DNA of 64,000 bases, from assembly GCF_008634025.1 (NCBI RefSeq), contig NZ_PDCM01000002.1, positions 3,311,001 through 3,375,000 of the forward strand, in the 5' to 3' direction. Below are positions 34,616 to 44,510 of this stretch, in pieces. The notes below the pieces were generated by a model. It did not search any database. It saw nothing but the letters and a program-made list of their open reading frames with translations, and had not been told where the DNA came from. This DNA comes from Streptomyces albofaciens JCM 4342. GTDB lineage: Bacteria > Actinomycetota > Actinomycetes > Streptomycetales > Streptomycetaceae. Both the position numbers and the translations under genes were made by a program. Each line of letters opens with the position of its first letter. Position 1 is the first letter of the stretch.

Positions 34616-35431
34616 TCAGTCCCAACGCCCCCCGTGCAGACGGCCGTGCCGCTCGCGCCGCTCGTCCCGGCGCTGCTCGTGCCAGGCCCGGCGCCCGTCC
34701 CGGCGCTGCTCGTGGATCGCCCGCCGTTCGTCGCGCCGCTGCTCCTGCCACGCGCGCCGGACGCCGCGCAGATCGTCGCGCAGGTCGCGCAGCCACTTGC
34801 CGCGCTTGGCCTTGGCCTCGACGCTGCCGAGCACCGCGTAGCCGTTGACCTGGACGATCGGCGCGTCGCCCTCGACCGACTCGTTCGTCTCGACCTCGAA
34901 GGCGCCGAGCACGCCGGAACCGCTGCTGCGCAGCGTGACGTTCTCCGGCACCCGGATCTCCACACTGCCGAAGATCGCGGTGACGTTGATCTGGATCTGC
35001 TGCTGCTGGAAGATGCCCTCGGTCAGGTCGATCTCCACGCTGCCGAAGACGGCGACGGCGTTGATCCGGCCCGGTACCCGCCAGCGGCCCTTGCGGGTCG
35101 AGGCGCTGAAGATCGCGACCATGGTCTGGTCCGGCGGCGCGGCGCCCGTTCCGTCGCCGTACGCGGCGGCGGGCTGCTGCCGGGGGCCGCCGCCCTCCGC
35201 GGGCAGGTCCCTCACCAGCGGCTCCAGTTCGCCCATCGTCTTGGCGCGGTAGACCAGGTCGATGCGCTCGGCGTGCTCCTCCGCGTCCAGCCGTCCCACC
35301 GCCAGCGCCTCGCGGAGGATCTCCGCGATCCGGTCCCGGTCGGCGTCGGAGGCCCGGATCTCGGCCTCCGCCACGGGCTTGGTCAGGTTCACCGGCTGCT
35401 GGGCTCGCTTGGCGAGCGACGATTCGTCCAC
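34616..35431 (-). CDS. DUF1707 SHOCT-like domain protein with basic repeat tail
   Basis: A 271-aa cytosolic protein. An N-terminal DUF1707 segment (EIRASDADRDRIAEILREAL, AVGRLDAEEHAERIDLVYRA) is followed by a cell-wall-active-antibiotics-response/LiaF-like beta domain (FGSVEIDLTEG, FGSVEIRVPENV, VLGSVEAKAKRGKW). The C-terminus is an Arg-rich repeat, HEQRRDGRRAW/HEQRRDERRER, in about four copies. Function is unknown; LiaF-like domains in Firmicutes restrain cell-envelope two-component systems. GTG 35431 lacks a ribosome site, but TACGCT stands 7 nt upstream (leaderless pattern). It is divergent from the class I fumarase, and an iron box lies between them. Confidence 0.82.
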   Translation of the reverse strand: MDESSLAKRAQQPVNLTKPVAEAEIRASDADRDRIAEILREALAVGRLDAEEHAERIDLVYRAKTMGELEPLVRDLPAEGGGPRQQPAAAYGDGTGAAPPDQTMVAIFSASTRKGRWRVPGRINAVAVFGSVEIDLTEGIFQQQQIQINVTAIFGSVEIRVPENVTLRSSGSGVLGAFEVETNESVEGDAPIVQVNGYAVLGSVEAKAKRGKWLRDLRDDLRGVRRAWQEQRRDERRAIHEQRRDGRRAWHEQRRDERRERHGRLHGGRWD

Positions 35432-35496
35432 GGGCAGCAGCGTACCGAAACGCGATAGATCGCGACTAGGGGACGCACGGTCCCGTTCGCGCCCCG

Positions 35497-35515
35497 GGTG
35501 AGCCTTACCTCACAA
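35497..35515. promoter_or_regulatory. DmdR1/IdeR-type iron box
   Basis: On the minus strand the core AGGTAAGGCTCACC matches 13 of 14 bases of the Streptomyces DmdR1 box TTAGGTTAGGCTCACCTAA. The dyad GTGAG-N6-CTCAC is visible on the plus strand. It lies 88 bp before the fumarase ATG (35603) and 66 bp before the DUF1707 GTG (35431), so either promoter could be controlled by iron. Confidence 0.75.
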
Positions 35516-35602
35516 CAGCAACCGCGGGTGGGGGTTCTACGCTGTTCAGGCGCTGCCGCAGATGTCAGCCGAAAACCGCCGCAGAGTGAGGAATGACCCC
35601 AG

Positions 35603-37273
<1,671 letters not shown>

Positions 37274-37336
37274 CCGCCCCACGGTTCCGCCGGGCGGTTC
37301 GCCGCGCGCGTACCGCCTGACGGACGAAACGTGCCG

Positions 37337-37368
37337 GTGCCCGGGAACAGACCGCCGTTCCCGGGCAC
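37337..37368 (+). terminator. Hairpin between the two fumarase genes
   Basis: GTGCCCGGGAAC (37337-37348) and GTTCCCGGGCAC (37357-37368) form a perfect 12-bp stem with an 8-nt loop. It ends 10 nt before the fumC start. It can act as terminator of the first gene, and because of its position it may also affect fumC translation. Confidence 0.75.
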
Positions 37369-37378
37369 TGACAAAGGT

Positions 37379-38791
37379 ATGAGTGACAACGGCCTGAGCG
37401 GCGACAACGGCGAGTACCGGACCGAGCACGACTCGATGGGCGAGGTGAAGGTGCCGGCCCGGGCGAAGTGGCGGGCGCAGACGCAGCGCGCGGTGGAGAA
37501 CTTCCCCGTGTCCGGGCAGCGGCTGGAGCGGGCGCACATCGAGGCGCTGGCGCGGATCAAGGCGGCGGCGGCCAAGGTGAACGCCGAGCTCGGGGTGGTG
37601 GACGAGGACGTCGCGCGGGCGATCCAGGAGGCCGCGGCCGAGGTCGCGGACGGGAAGTGGGACGAGCACTTCCCCGTCGACGTCTTCCAGACCGGGTCCG
37701 GTACGTCGTCGAACATGAACACCAATGAGGTGCTGGCCACCCTCGCCTCCGAGCGGCTGGGCCGCGACGTGCACCCGAACGACCACGTCAACGCCTCCCA
37801 GTCGTCCAACGACGTCTTCCCCTCCTCGATCCACATCGCGGCGACCGCGGCCGTCACCCACGACCTGATCCCCGCGCTGGAGCACCTGGCGGCCGCCCTG
37901 GAGCGCAAGGCGGAGGAGTTCAAGGAGGTCGTGAAGTCGGGCCGTACCCACCTGATGGACGCGACGCCCGTCACGCTCGGCCAGGAGTTCGGCGGCTTCG
38001 CCGCGCAGGTCCGCTACGGCGTGGAGCGGCTGCGGGCCGCGCTGCCGCGGCTGGCCGAACTGCCGCTGGGCGGTACGGCCGTGGGCACCGGCATCAACAC
38101 CCCGCCCGGCTTCCCCGCCGCGGTGATCGCCGAGGTGGCGCGGACGACGGGGCTGCCGCTGACCGAGGCGCGCGACCACTTCGAGGCGCAGGGCGCGCGG
38201 GACGCGATCGTGGAGACCAGCGGGCAGCTGCGCACCATCGCCGTCGGCCTGACGAAGATCGCCAACGATCTGCGGTGGATGTCCTCGGGGCCGCGCACCG
38301 GCCTCGCCGAGATCAATCTGCCCGACCTCCAGCCCGGTTCGTCCATCATGCCGGGCAAGGTCAACCCGGTCCTGCCGGAGGCGGCGCTGATGGTGGCGGC
38401 GCAGGTCACCGGCAACGACACGACGGTGGCCGTGGCGGGCGCCGCGGGCAACTTCGAGCTGAACGTGATGCTGCCGGTCATCGCCAAGAACGTGCTGGAG
38501 TCGGTGCGGCTGCTGGCCAATGTCACGCGGCTGCTGGCGGACCGCACGATCGACGGGATCACCGCCAACGCCGAACGGGCCCGGGAGTACGCCGAGTCGT
38601 CGCCCTCCGTCGTCACGCCGCTCAACAAGTACATCGGGTACGAGGAGGCGGCGAAGGTCGCCAAGAAGTCGCTCGCGGAGCGCAGGACCATTCGCGAGGT
38701 GGTCATCGAGTCGGGGTACGTCGACAAGGGGCTGCTGACCGAGGAGCAGTTGGACGAGGCGCTGGACGTGCTGCGGATGACACGTCCGTAA
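37379..38791 (+). CDS. fumC: Fumarate hydratase class II
   Basis: Iron-independent fumarase of the aspartase/fumarase superfamily, 470 aa. Signature [16 protein letters not shown] is preceded by [28 protein letters not shown] and [17 protein letters not shown], which hold the catalytic His/Ser residues. ATG 37379 ([11 protein letters not shown]) follows the hairpin at 37337 with no ribosome site beyond [17 protein letters not shown] at codon 20 would be an alternative start. The promoter must lie within or before the first fumarase gene's end. The last bases CGTCCGTAA recur 37 bp downstream. Confidence 0.95.
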   Translation: MSDNGLSGDNGEYRTEHDSMGEVKVPARAKWRAQTQRAVENFPVSGQRLERAHIEALARIKAAAAKVNAELGVVDEDVARAIQEAAAEVADGKWDEHFPVDVFQTGSGTSSNMNTNEVLATLASERLGRDVHPNDHVNASQSSNDVFPSSIHIAATAAVTHDLIPALEHLAAALERKAEEFKEVVKSGRTHLMDATPVTLGQEFGGFAAQVRYGVERLRAALPRLAELPLGGTAVGTGINTPPGFPAAVIAEVARTTGLPLTEARDHFEAQGARDAIVETSGQLRTIAVGLTKIANDLRWMSSGPRTGLAEINLPDLQPGSSIMPGKVNPVLPEAALMVAAQVTGNDTTVAVAGAAGNFELNVMLPVIAKNVLESVRLLANVTRLLADRTIDGITANAERAREYAESSPSVVTPLNKYIGYEEAAKVAKKSLAERRTIREVVIESGYVDKGLLTEEQLDEALDVLRMTRP

Positions 38792-38884
38792 GGCGCGGGC
38801 ACTCCCGTAGCGTCGCCCCCGTCCGTAACGGACCGTGCGTCCTGCGTCACGGCGCGGCCACCGGTACGCCACTAAGATCTGCGC

Positions 38885-39610
38885 ATGACAGCGGACATGG
38901 TGGAGACGAGGAAGGGCGCCGCCGGGGCGGGGGACGCGCGGGCCGCCGCGGAGCGGGCGGGGCGCTGGGCGCCCGGGGACCGGATTCTGTGGCGGTACCG
39001 CGACAACGCCGGCGACGGCATCCACATCTGCCGCCCGATGACCGTCGTCCAGGACACCGACGAGCTGCTCGCGGTGTGGATGGCCCCGGGCACGCCCTGC
39101 GTCAAGCCGGTGCTGGCCGACGGGACGCCCGTCCACCGCGAGCCGCTCGCCACCCGGTACACCAAGCCCCGGCGCACCGCGTTCGACCAGTGGTTCGGCA
39201 CCGGGGTGCTGAAACTGGCCCGGCCGCACGACCCCTGGTCGGTGTGGCTGTTCTGGGAGCCGGGCTGGCACTTCAAGAACTGGTACGTGAATCTGGAGGA
39301 GCCGCGCCGCCGCTGGACGGGCGGCATCGACTCCCAGGACCACTTCCTGGACATCTGCGTGTATCCGGACCGGCGTTGGGAGTGGCGGGACGAGGACGAA
39401 TTCGCGCAGGCGCAGCGGGACGGGCTGATGCCGCCCGCGCTGGCGGCGGACGTACGGGCGGCGGGCCGCGCGGCGGTCGAGCACATCGGCGCGTGGGGGG
39501 TGCCGTTCGGCGGCGGCTGGGAGGACTGGCGGCCGGACCCGGCGTGGGAGGTGCCGGGGCTGCCGGAGGACTGGGACCGGCCGGTGCCCGCATCGGATAC
39601 GCGGGCGTGA
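38885..39610 (+). CDS. DUF402 domain protein (FomD/nucleoside-diphosphatase-like)
   Basis: A 241-aa protein with the DUF402 beta-barrel pattern: DRILWRYRDNAGDGIHICRP, VWLFWEPGWHFKNWYVNLEE, WTGGIDSQDHFLDICVYPDR and RWEWRDEDEF. The Asp, Lys and Glu pairs there are the metal and phosphate ligands in characterised members (FomD, a phosphonate-CMP hydrolase, and staphylococcal Ntdp). Substrate here is unknown. ATG 38885 has TAAGAT 6 nt upstream and no ribosome site, so the mRNA is probably leaderless. Neighbours on both sides have their own signals. Confidence 0.85.
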   Translation: MTADMVETRKGAAGAGDARAAAERAGRWAPGDRILWRYRDNAGDGIHICRPMTVVQDTDELLAVWMAPGTPCVKPVLADGTPVHREPLATRYTKPRRTAFDQWFGTGVLKLARPHDPWSVWLFWEPGWHFKNWYVNLEEPRRRWTGGIDSQDHFLDICVYPDRRWEWRDEDEFAQAQRDGLMPPALAADVRAAGRAAVEHIGAWGVPFGGGWEDWRPDPAWEVPGLPEDWDRPVPASDTRA

Positions 39611-39645
39611 GTTCTCCCGCGCGGGGCGCGGTCCGTCCGGTACGG

Positions 39646-39701
39646 CGGACGCGCCGCCCCGGCGGCAGCCGGGCGCGCTCCCTGGTGCAGGGGCGCGTCC
39701 G
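39646..39701 (+). terminator. Possible long-loop hairpin after the DUF402 gene
   Basis: CGGACGCGCC (39646-39655) and GGCGCGTCCG (39692-39701) are perfect 10-bp complements with 36 nt between them. This is weak support for a terminator. Confidence 0.35.
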
Positions 39702-39752
39702 CCCGCCCCGGTGAGCAGGCCGGGCCGCCGTGTGGCGGGCGAGTGAGCCCCC

Positions 39753-39783
39753 TTGATGCGCCCCTGGGGATCAACCGTAGGAT
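39753..39783 (+). promoter_or_regulatory. Promoter with overlapping dyad, upstream of the methyltransferase
   Basis: TTGATG, 19 bp, then TAGGAT (39778-39783) fits a vegetative promoter. The -35 is part of a dyad, TTGAT (39753-39757) with ATCAA (39770-39774) flanking CCCC-T-GGGG, which looks like an operator. Three copies of ACTGCAC[AG]G follow in the roughly 100-nt leader (39796-39836). Confidence 0.55.
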
Positions 39784-39892
39784 CGTCCTCCACAAGACTG
39801 CACAGGCGTAACTCAAGACTGCACGGAACTGCACGGAGGCGGCTCCCGCGCCGGAGCCCGAACTTGACCGCGGTCGCAGGAGAGGCGAGGTC

Positions 39893-40576
39893 GTGAGCGC
39901 TGAAGGCTACGACGGATACGAGGGCCTGAACGGGTTAGTCCTGGACCGGGCGGGGCAGGCGGAGGCGTTCGACGCGATCGGCGACCGCTACGACGAGGCC
40001 TTCCCGCACAAGGACGGCCAGCTCGCCGCGGGCGCCCGGCTCGCGGCCGCGCTGCCGCCCGGGTCCCGGGTGCTGGATCTCGGGTGCGGTACGGGGCTGC
40101 CGACGGCCCGTCAGCTGGCGGACGCGGGGCACTCGGTCGTCGGGGTGGACCTGTCCCCCGCGATGGTGGACCTGGCACGGGAGAACGTTCCGGCGGGTGA
40201 GTTCCACCGGCTGGACATCGCCGACCTGCGCCACGGCGAGCTCGGCGGGCCCGGCTCCTTCGACGGGGTCACCGCCTTCTTCTCGCTGCTGATGCTGCCC
40301 CGCGCGGAGATCCCGTTCACGCTGCGGATGCTGCACTCGCTGCTGCGGCCGGGCGGGCTGCTGGTGCTGGCCATGGTCGAAGCCGATCTGGACGACTGCC
40401 CGATTCCGTTCCTGGGCAGCACGATCCGGGTATCGGGTTACCTGCGGGACGACTTGCGCCAGGTCGTGCACGACGCGGGCTTCGAAGTCACCGGGGAGGA
40501 CTCGTATGCGTATGCCCCGGCCAGTACGGACACCCCACCCGAAATCCAGCTCTTCCTGCACCTGCGACGCGCTTGA
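39893..40576 (+). CDS. Class I SAM-dependent methyltransferase
   Basis: A 227-aa soluble methyltransferase starting at GTG 39893, with AGGAG and GCGAGG upstream. Motif I is VLDLGCGTGLPTARQLAD, followed by VVGVDLSPAMVDLAREN (acidic residue for the ribose), FHRLDIADL (motif II) and LLRPGGLLVLAMVEAD (motif III). The LPTARQLADAGH pattern places it among UbiE/small-molecule-type enzymes; the acceptor is unknown. The next gene, a SpoIIE/HATPase regulator, begins 48 nt later on the same strand, so the two may be co-transcribed. Confidence 0.9.
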   Translation: MSAEGYDGYEGLNGLVLDRAGQAEAFDAIGDRYDEAFPHKDGQLAAGARLAAALPPGSRVLDLGCGTGLPTARQLADAGHSVVGVDLSPAMVDLARENVPAGEFHRLDIADLRHGELGGPGSFDGVTAFFSLLMLPRAEIPFTLRMLHSLLRPGGLLVLAMVEADLDDCPIPFLGSTIRVSGYLRDDLRQVVHDAGFEVTGEDSYAYAPASTDTPPEIQLFLHLRRA

Positions 40577-40623
40577 GACGCGGCGCGCCACGCGCGCAGC
40601 CCCGGACGGATGGAATCCCACGC

Positions 40624-42813
40624 GTGACGGAGCACCCGACCTCCCACGAACCGCGGCAGGCCGCCCCGCCTGCCGCGTCCTCGGCGACCCCGCACCGGGC
40701 GCCGTACACCGCGGCCGCCGGTCCCGGCGGTCTCCCGGGGCGGCCCACGCCCCACGGGCCGGCCGAGGTGGCTGACATGTCTCCCGCGGCACCGCGCGGT
40801 GACGATTCTGCGCACACCGCGGACAACCGCTCCGAGGAGCCCGCCGCCGACGCCGGGGGCACGTCCTGGCAGGCGCCCGGCGACGGCGGCACCGCCGGCG
40901 GCGTCGGCCGGCCGCGCCCGTGCCCCGAGGGAACGCCCACCGTCCCGCCGCCCGCCGCGCCGCACGGCGTGCCGGTGGAGTCCGGCGCGCGCGGCGACGC
41001 GCCCGCGCGGGCGTCCGAGCAGGCCGCGGGACCGGCCGCGCCGCCCGCGCGCTCCGCGCACCCCGCCGAGAGCGGCGAGGTGCTGGCGGCGCGTCAGGCG
41101 GGCGGCGACCGGCTGCGCTTCATCGGCGCGGCGACCCGGCGGATCGCGCGCGGCATAGACCTGGACGAGATCGTGCTGGGGCTGTGCCGGGCGACGGTGC
41201 CGACGTTCGCCGACGCCATCCTGGTCTACCTGCGCGATCCGCTGCCGGTGGGCGACGAACGGCCGACCGGCCCGGTGGTGCTGCGGCTGCGCCGTACCGA
41301 CCGGATCCCCGAGGAGCCGGACACCAACGGCGGGCGGCTGCCGATGCTGCCCGCGCAGCCGGACCTGAGCCCGGCGATGGGCGGCAGCGCTGCGGAGCTG
41401 TCCGAGGTGCTGCCGGGCGGGCCGCTGGCGGAGGTGCTGCGCGGCGTACGGCCGCTGTTCGGCGAGGTGCAGGCGGCGCGCGCGGCACTGCCGGAGCTGC
41501 TCGGCCCGCTCACCCAGCTGCCGGCCGGGCACCGGGTGATCCTGGCGCCGCTGCGCGGGCGGCGCCGGGTGATCGGCGCGGCGGTGTTCCTGCGCCGCCC
41601 GGACCGCCCGGCCTTCGAGGCGGACGACCTGCTGGTGGCGGCGCAGCTGGCCACGCACACGGCGCTGGGCGTGGACAAGGCGGTGCTGTACGGGCGCGAG
41701 GCGTACATCGCGGACGCCCTCCAGCGCACGATGCTGCCGGACTCGCTGCCGCAGCCCACCGGGGTGCGGCTGGCCAGCCGCTATCTGCCGGCCGCCGAGA
41801 CGGCCCGGGTGGGCGGTGACTGGTACGACGCGATCCCGCTGCCCGGCAGCCGGGTGGCGCTGGTCGTCGGTGACGTGATGGGGCACTCGATGACCTCGGC
41901 GGCGATCATGGGCCAGCTGCGCACCACCGCGCAGACCCTCGCCGGGCTGGACCTGCCGCCGCAGGAAGTGCTGCACCACCTCGACGAGCAGGCGCAGCGG
42001 CTCGGCTCGGACCGGATGGCGACCTGCCTGTACGCGGTCTACGACCCGGTCGCGCACCGCATCATGGTCGCCAACGCCGGGCACCCGCCGCCCGTGATGC
42101 TGCACCGCGGCGGGCGCGCGGAGGTGCTGAAGGTGCCGCCGGGCGCGCCGATCGGTGTCGGCGGGGTGGACTTCGAGGCGGTGGAGCTGGACGCGCCCGC
42201 GGGCGCCACACTGGTGCTGTACACGGACGGCCTGGTGGAGTCCCGCATCCGCGACGTGTGGACCGGCATCGAGCAGCTGCGGGAGCGGCTGACCGAGACG
42301 GCGCGGCTGACCGGGCCCAATCCGCCGCCGCTGGAGCCGCTGTGCGACGAGGTGCTGGACATGCTCGGCCCCGGCGACCGCGACGACGACATCGCGCTGC
42401 TGGCGGCCCGCTTCGACGGCATCGCGCCGAGCGATGTCGCCTACTGGTACCTGGACCCGAAGGCGCAGACCGCCGGGCAGGCCCGCCGCCTGGCCCGCCG
42501 GGCGCTGTCCCGGTGGGGCCTGGAGGAGCTGACCGACCAGCTGGAGCTGCTGGTCAGCGAGGTGGTGACGAACGCCGTACGGTACGCGGAGCGGCCCATC
42601 ACGCTGCGGCTGCTGCGCACGGACGTGCTGCGCTGCGAGGTCGGCGACGATGTGCCGCAGCTGCCGAGGCTGCGGCAGGCCCGCCCGTCCGACGAGGGCG
42701 GCCGCGGCCTGTACCTGGTCAACCGGATGGCCCGGCGCTGGGGCGCGACGCGGCTGAGCACGGGCAAGGTGGTGTGGTTCGAGCTGTCCATGCCGTTCGG
42801 AGGCACGCAGTGA
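40624..42813 (+). CDS. GAF-SpoIIE phosphatase-HATPase regulator
   Basis: A 729-aa protein that combines a PPM phosphatase with an anti-sigma-type ATPase, likely part of a partner-switching pathway. A disordered N-terminus (about 150 residues) is followed by a GAF-like domain (FIGAATRRIARGIDLDEIVL, VILAPLRGRRRVIGAAVFLR). The phosphatase has VGGDWYDAIPLPG, VVGDVMGHSMTSAA, VANAGHPPPV, YTDGLVESR and DDDIALLAARF. The HATPase has LLVSEVVTNAVRYA, DEGGRGLYLVNRMA and GKVVWFEL. GTG 40624 was chosen because GC-rich third positions begin there. ATG 40777 has a better ribosome site (GAGGTG, 6 nt) and would give a shorter protein. It has the same domain logic as the gene at 11284 but lacks the PAS domains. 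Confidence 0.88.
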   Translation: MTEHPTSHEPRQAAPPAASSATPHRAPYTAAAGPGGLPGRPTPHGPAEVADMSPAAPRGDDSAHTADNRSEEPAADAGGTSWQAPGDGGTAGGVGRPRPCPEGTPTVPPPAAPHGVPVESGARGDAPARASEQAAGPAAPPARSAHPAESGEVLAARQAGGDRLRFIGAATRRIARGIDLDEIVLGLCRATVPTFADAILVYLRDPLPVGDERPTGPVVLRLRRTDRIPEEPDTNGGRLPMLPAQPDLSPAMGGSAAELSEVLPGGPLAEVLRGVRPLFGEVQAARAALPELLGPLTQLPAGHRVILAPLRGRRRVIGAAVFLRRPDRPAFEADDLLVAAQLATHTALGVDKAVLYGREAYIADALQRTMLPDSLPQPTGVRLASRYLPAAETARVGGDWYDAIPLPGSRVALVVGDVMGHSMTSAAIMGQLRTTAQTLAGLDLPPQEVLHHLDEQAQRLGSDRMATCLYAVYDPVAHRIMVANAGHPPPVMLHRGGRAEVLKVPPGAPIGVGGVDFEAVELDAPAGATLVLYTDGLVESRIRDVWTGIEQLRERLTETARLTGPNPPPLEPLCDEVLDMLGPGDRDDDIALLAARFDGIAPSDVAYWYLDPKAQTAGQARRLARRALSRWGLEELTDQLELLVSEVVTNAVRYAERPITLRLLRTDVLRCEVGDDVPQLPRLRQARPSDEGGRGLYLVNRMARRWGATRLSTGKVVWFELSMPFGGTQ

Positions 42814-42964
42814 GGACAGCGGACGCCGGGCCGCCAACAGGCGTACCGGCGCCCGGACTTCGTCCCGAACTGGACGGCGTCCAACGGTTGCCGACACGGC
42901 GTCGGCGGAGTTGACTTCTGGGGTGGCAAGGGACTGACGACCCACCACCGGGAGGCGCACCGCC

Positions 42965-44428
42965 ATGACCAGCTCCGCGCACGACGTCCCGCGTACGACG
43001 ACCAACGCCGGCATCCCGGTCGAGAGCGACGAGCACTCGCTCTCGGTGGGCTCCGACGGCCCGCTGCTGCTCCAGGACCACTACCTGATCGAGAAGATGG
43101 CACAGTTCAACCGGGAACGGGTGCCCGAGCGGGTGGTGCACGCCAAGGGCAGCGGCGCGTACGGCTTCTTCGAAGTGACCAACGACGTGAGCCAGTTCAC
43201 CAAGGCGGACCTCTTCCAGCCGGGGCGGCGCACGGAGATGCTGGCCCGCTTCTCGACGGTGGCGGGCGAGCAGGGCTCGCCGGACACCTGGCGCGACCCG
43301 CGCGGTTTCGCGCTGAAGTTCTACACCGAGTACGGCAACTACGACCTGGTCGGCAACAACACGCCGATCTTCTTCGTGCGGGATCCGAGCAAGTTCCAGG
43401 ACTTCATCCGGTCGCAGAAGCGCCGCCCGGACAGCGGGGTGCGCGACCACGACATGCAGTGGGACTTCTGGACGCTGTCGCCGGAGTCGGCGCACATGGT
43501 CACCTGGCTGATGGGCGACCGCGGCATCCCGAAGACATACCGCCACATGAACGGCTACGGCTCGCACACCTTCATGTGGATCAACGGCGGCGGCGAGCGG
43601 TTCTGGATCAAGTACCACATCAAGACGGACCAGGGCATCGAGTTCCTGACACAGGAGGAGGCGGACCGGCTGGCCGGTGAGGACGGCGATGTGCACCGCC
43701 GCGACCTGTACACGGCGATCGCGGCCGGGGACGCCCCCTCGTGGACCATGTACGTCCAGGTCATGCCGTTCGACGACGCGCCGGACTACCGCTTCAACCC
43801 GTTCGACCTGACGAAGGTGTGGCCGCACGCCGACTACCCGCTGATCGAGGTCGGCCGGATGACGCTGGACCGCAATCCGGAGGACTTCTTCGTCCACGTC
43901 GAGCAGGCGGCCTTCGAGCCGTCCAACATGGTGCCGGGCATCGGCCCGTCGCCGGACAAGATGCTGCTGGGCCGGCTGTTCTCGTACCCGGACACCCACC
44001 GCTACCGCATCGGCCCGAACTACACGCAGCTGCCGCCCAACCGCCCGCACTCGACGGTGACCTCGTACGCGAAGGACGGCCCGATGCGCTACGAGCCGTC
44101 CCGCGCGGCGGCGCCGTACGCGCCCAACTCCTACGGCGGGCCGGCCGCCGACACGCAGAACTTCGGCGACCCGGCGGGCTGGCACGCGGCGGGCGAGATG
44201 GTGCGCGAGGCGTACAAGCTGCGCCGGGACGACGACGACTTCGGGCAGGCGGGCACCCAGGTGCGCCAGGTGCTGGACGACGCGGCGCGCGAGCGGCTGG
44301 TGAACAACGTGGTCGGGCACCTGTCGAACGGGGTGAGCCGGCCGGTGCTGCTGCGCGCCTTCCAGTACTGGCGCAATGTCGACAAGGCGCTCGGGGACCG
44401 GATCGCCGCGCGGTTCGACGGCAACTGA
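42965..44428 (+). CDS. Monofunctional haem catalase
   Basis: Disproportionates hydrogen peroxide. The protein is 487 aa, small-subunit (clade 3) size. The distal histidine is in [40 protein letters not shown] contains the conserved Ser/Arg region, and the distal Asn is in [16 protein letters not shown]. The proximal haem tyrosine is in [16 protein letters not shown] 42965 has GGGAGG about 9-10 nt upstream. A -35-like TTGACT is at 42911. No CatR/FurA-type gene adjoins it. A very strong terminator follows, shared with the convergent PBP gene. Confidence 0.96.
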   Translation: MTSSAHDVPRTTTNAGIPVESDEHSLSVGSDGPLLLQDHYLIEKMAQFNRERVPERVVHAKGSGAYGFFEVTNDVSQFTKADLFQPGRRTEMLARFSTVAGEQGSPDTWRDPRGFALKFYTEYGNYDLVGNNTPIFFVRDPSKFQDFIRSQKRRPDSGVRDHDMQWDFWTLSPESAHMVTWLMGDRGIPKTYRHMNGYGSHTFMWINGGGERFWIKYHIKTDQGIEFLTQEEADRLAGEDGDVHRRDLYTAIAAGDAPSWTMYVQVMPFDDAPDYRFNPFDLTKVWPHADYPLIEVGRMTLDRNPEDFFVHVEQAAFEPSNMVPGIGPSPDKMLLGRLFSYPDTHRYRIGPNYTQLPPNRPHSTVTSYAKDGPMRYEPSRAAAPYAPNSYGGPAADTQNFGDPAGWHAAGEMVREAYKLRRDDDDFGQAGTQVRQVLDDAARERLVNNVVGHLSNGVSRPVLLRAFQYWRNVDKALGDRIAARFDGN

Positions 44429-44452
44429 GCCGGAGCGCGGCCGGGACGGAAA

Positions 44453-44493
44453 ACGGCCGTGGCCCCCACCTCGCAGGTGGGGGCCACGGCCGT
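44453..44493. terminator. Bidirectional terminator between catalase and PBP
   Basis: A 19-bp perfect stem, ACGGCCGTGGCCCCCACCT (44453-44471) with AGGTGGGGGCCACGGCCGT (44475-44493), and only 3 nt between the arms. It lies between convergent genes. Confidence 0.9.
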
Positions 44494-44510
44494 CGGCGCC
44501 GGACGCCGGA

